From contig CAZHKH010000006.1 of the NCBI GenBank assembly GCA_964532515.1, positions 1-35,206 on the forward strand: a stretch of 35,206 nucleotides of DNA, in the 5' to 3' direction. Shown here piece by piece: positions 34,308 through 35,206 of this stretch. Position 1 is the first letter of the stretch. Every line of letters begins with the position of its first letter. The position numbers were made by a program, and so were the translations under genes. This DNA is from TMED161 sp964532515. GTDB taxonomy: Bacteria > Fidelibacterota > Marinisomatia > SCGC-AAA003-L08 > D37C17. The notes under the pieces were generated by a model, which saw nothing but the letters and a program-made list of their open reading frames with translations, ran no database searches and had not been told where the DNA came from.

Positions 34308-35206
34308 ATGACTAAACAAGATATAATAGAACAATTAAAACTGATAAAGTATCCAGGATTCTCAAAAGATATTATTTCATTTGGAATGCTTAAAGAAATT
34401 TCAGTTAGCAATGAAAATATTATTATCAATTTATTCCAGTCTACCAATGAAAAGAATATTTTAGATACTATAAAATCTGAAATAATATCTACAATAACTA
34501 AAATTGATAATTCAAATAGGAATGTGGAAATTATTTTCACTTCATCTGAGAGTTTAAATAAATCTAATTTAGATTTATCAAGGAATGAAAATATTAAAAA
34601 CATTATTGCAGTTTCAAGTGGAAAGGGTGGTGTTGGGAAATCAACCATTGCAATAAATTTAGCATCAGAATTAAGTAAAAATAATAAAGTAGGCTTACTC
34701 GATTTAGATATTTATGGCCCTAGCCTTCCTACTTTAATCGGCGATAAACAGATGCCGAAAATAATGGAAAATAATTTGTTAATTCCAATTAATAAATTTG
34801 ACATGAAATTCATGTCTTTTGGATTTTTAAATTCTGGGAATGATCCTGCTATTTGGAGAGGTCCAATGGTTTCAAAATTAACACACCAGTTTTTTGATAA
34901 TGTTGATTGGGGTGAATTAGATTATTTAATACTAGATCTTCCCCCTGGCACAGGTGATATTCAGTTAACTTTAGTTCAAAAAATTGCGCTTACAGGAGCA
35001 ATTATTGTTACAACTCCACAAGATTTAGCCCATCAAGATGTTAAGAAAGGTTCTGATATGTTTGGCAAAGTTAATACGCCTGTTTTAGGTGTTATTGAGA
35101 ACATGTCTTTTTATAACCTGAGAGGAAAAATTAATGGATATAATAAAGAATTGATAGATTTATCAATAGATTCAATCAACGATAATGTGGAGATTGATGA
35201 TAATGG
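34308..35206 (+). CDS. mrp: Mrp/NBP35-family iron-sulfur carrier ATPase, 3' end outside the window
   Basis: 299 complete codons in frame from ATG 34308 with no stop before the window ends. The N-terminal 95 residues are a divergent MIP18/DUF59-like domain (IIEQLKLIKYPGFSKDIISF). The P-loop is ISSGKGGVGKST-like (residues about 103-113, AVSSGKGGVGKST), followed by LLDLDIYGPSLPTL, WRGPMVSKL, DYLILDLPPGTGD and TTPQDLAHQDVKKG, all standard for Mrp/ApbC. After VIENMSFYNL, where many relatives have a CxxC, there is RGKINGYNKELIDL with no Cys in the 37 visible residues. The family is linked to iron-sulfur cluster delivery, in keeping with the ferredoxin next door, although a terminator separates them. 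Confidence 0.93.
   Translation, partial: MTKQDIIEQLKLIKYPGFSKDIISFGMLKEISVSNENIIINLFQSTNEKNILDTIKSEIISTITKIDNSNRNVEIIFTSSESLNKSNLDLSRNENIKNIIAVSSGKGGVGKSTIAINLASELSKNNKVGLLDLDIYGPSLPTLIGDKQMPKIMENNLLIPINKFDMKFMSFGFLNSGNDPAIWRGPMVSKLTHQFFDNVDWGELDYLILDLPPGTGDIQLTLVQKIALTGAIIVTTPQDLAHQDVKKGSDMFGKVNTPVLGVIENMSFYNLRGKINGYNKELIDLSIDSINDNVEIDDN

Noticed and set aside
34298..34648. 116-aa minus-strand ORF near the right end
   Set aside because: It lies antisense to the N-terminal half of the Mrp-family gene, whose plus-strand frame is open to the window end and carries the P-loop and other motifs.

Overview
The window is an AT-rich, gene-dense chromosomal segment from a didermic bacterium with a type IX secretion system (T9SS). 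The best guess for the organism is a marine Candidatus Marinimicrobia (SAR406) or a close relative in the FCB superphylum. The reasons are a full-size SprA homologue, C-terminal T9SS sorting domains of the NYPNPFNPxTxI form, GCTDSTAENYNP-type Asp/Cys motifs, PorV/PorQ-like barrels, DUF4249-type lipoproteins and very low GC. This is inference; no rRNA or other decisive marker is present. A run of 10 Ns at 4443-4452 shows the sequence is a draft or scaffolded assembly.

Layout. (1) 9-12905, plus strand, tightly packed and often overlapping: sprA (broken by the N run), a secreted M28/glutaminyl-cyclase-like enzyme, prmA, a small lipoprotein, a beta-propeller protein with a T9SS sorting domain, and two PorV/PorQ-like barrels. 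(2) 12985-23700, plus strand: two T9SS cargo proteins with lamin-tail and OB-like domains, a PorV-like barrel, a ComEA-like HhH plus beta-barrel protein, a FadL-like barrel, and a secreted protein fusing a degenerate metallophosphatase to an intact EEP nuclease. (3) 23727-27516, plus strand: two secreted or outer-membrane proteins of unknown function, an RMDN-like TPR protein, queG and a stand-alone LON domain. (4) 27513-33692, minus strand, reading from the right: rng, rplU, rpmA, a TonB-dependent receptor and a DUF4249-like lipoprotein, with short gaps or overlaps throughout. (5) 33930-35206, plus strand: a ferredoxin, a clear rho-independent terminator and the start of an Mrp-family ATPase cut by the window end.

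How the genes fit together. The left 23.7 kb is mostly a cell-surface export and surface-protein locus. SprA is the T9SS outer-membrane translocon. Three proteins carry sorting domains, and PorV/PorQ-like barrels lie next to them in two separate clusters. The glutaminyl cyclase next to sprA fits a striking local pattern: 8 of about 15 predicted signal-peptidase-I substrates have Gln as the first mature residue, as in the 'Q-rule' described for Bacteroidetes. The 12985-23700 cluster holds, in separate genes, the parts (lamin tail, OB fold, 5'-nucleotidase-like, EEP) found fused in ExeM/NucH-type extracellular nucleases, plus a DNA-binding-type HhH outer-membrane protein. A role in extracellular nucleic-acid processing is my main functional hypothesis.

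No tRNA, rRNA, CRISPR array, insertion sequence or integrase was seen. There is no gene-free stretch over 300 bases; the longest is 33693-33929 (237 bp).
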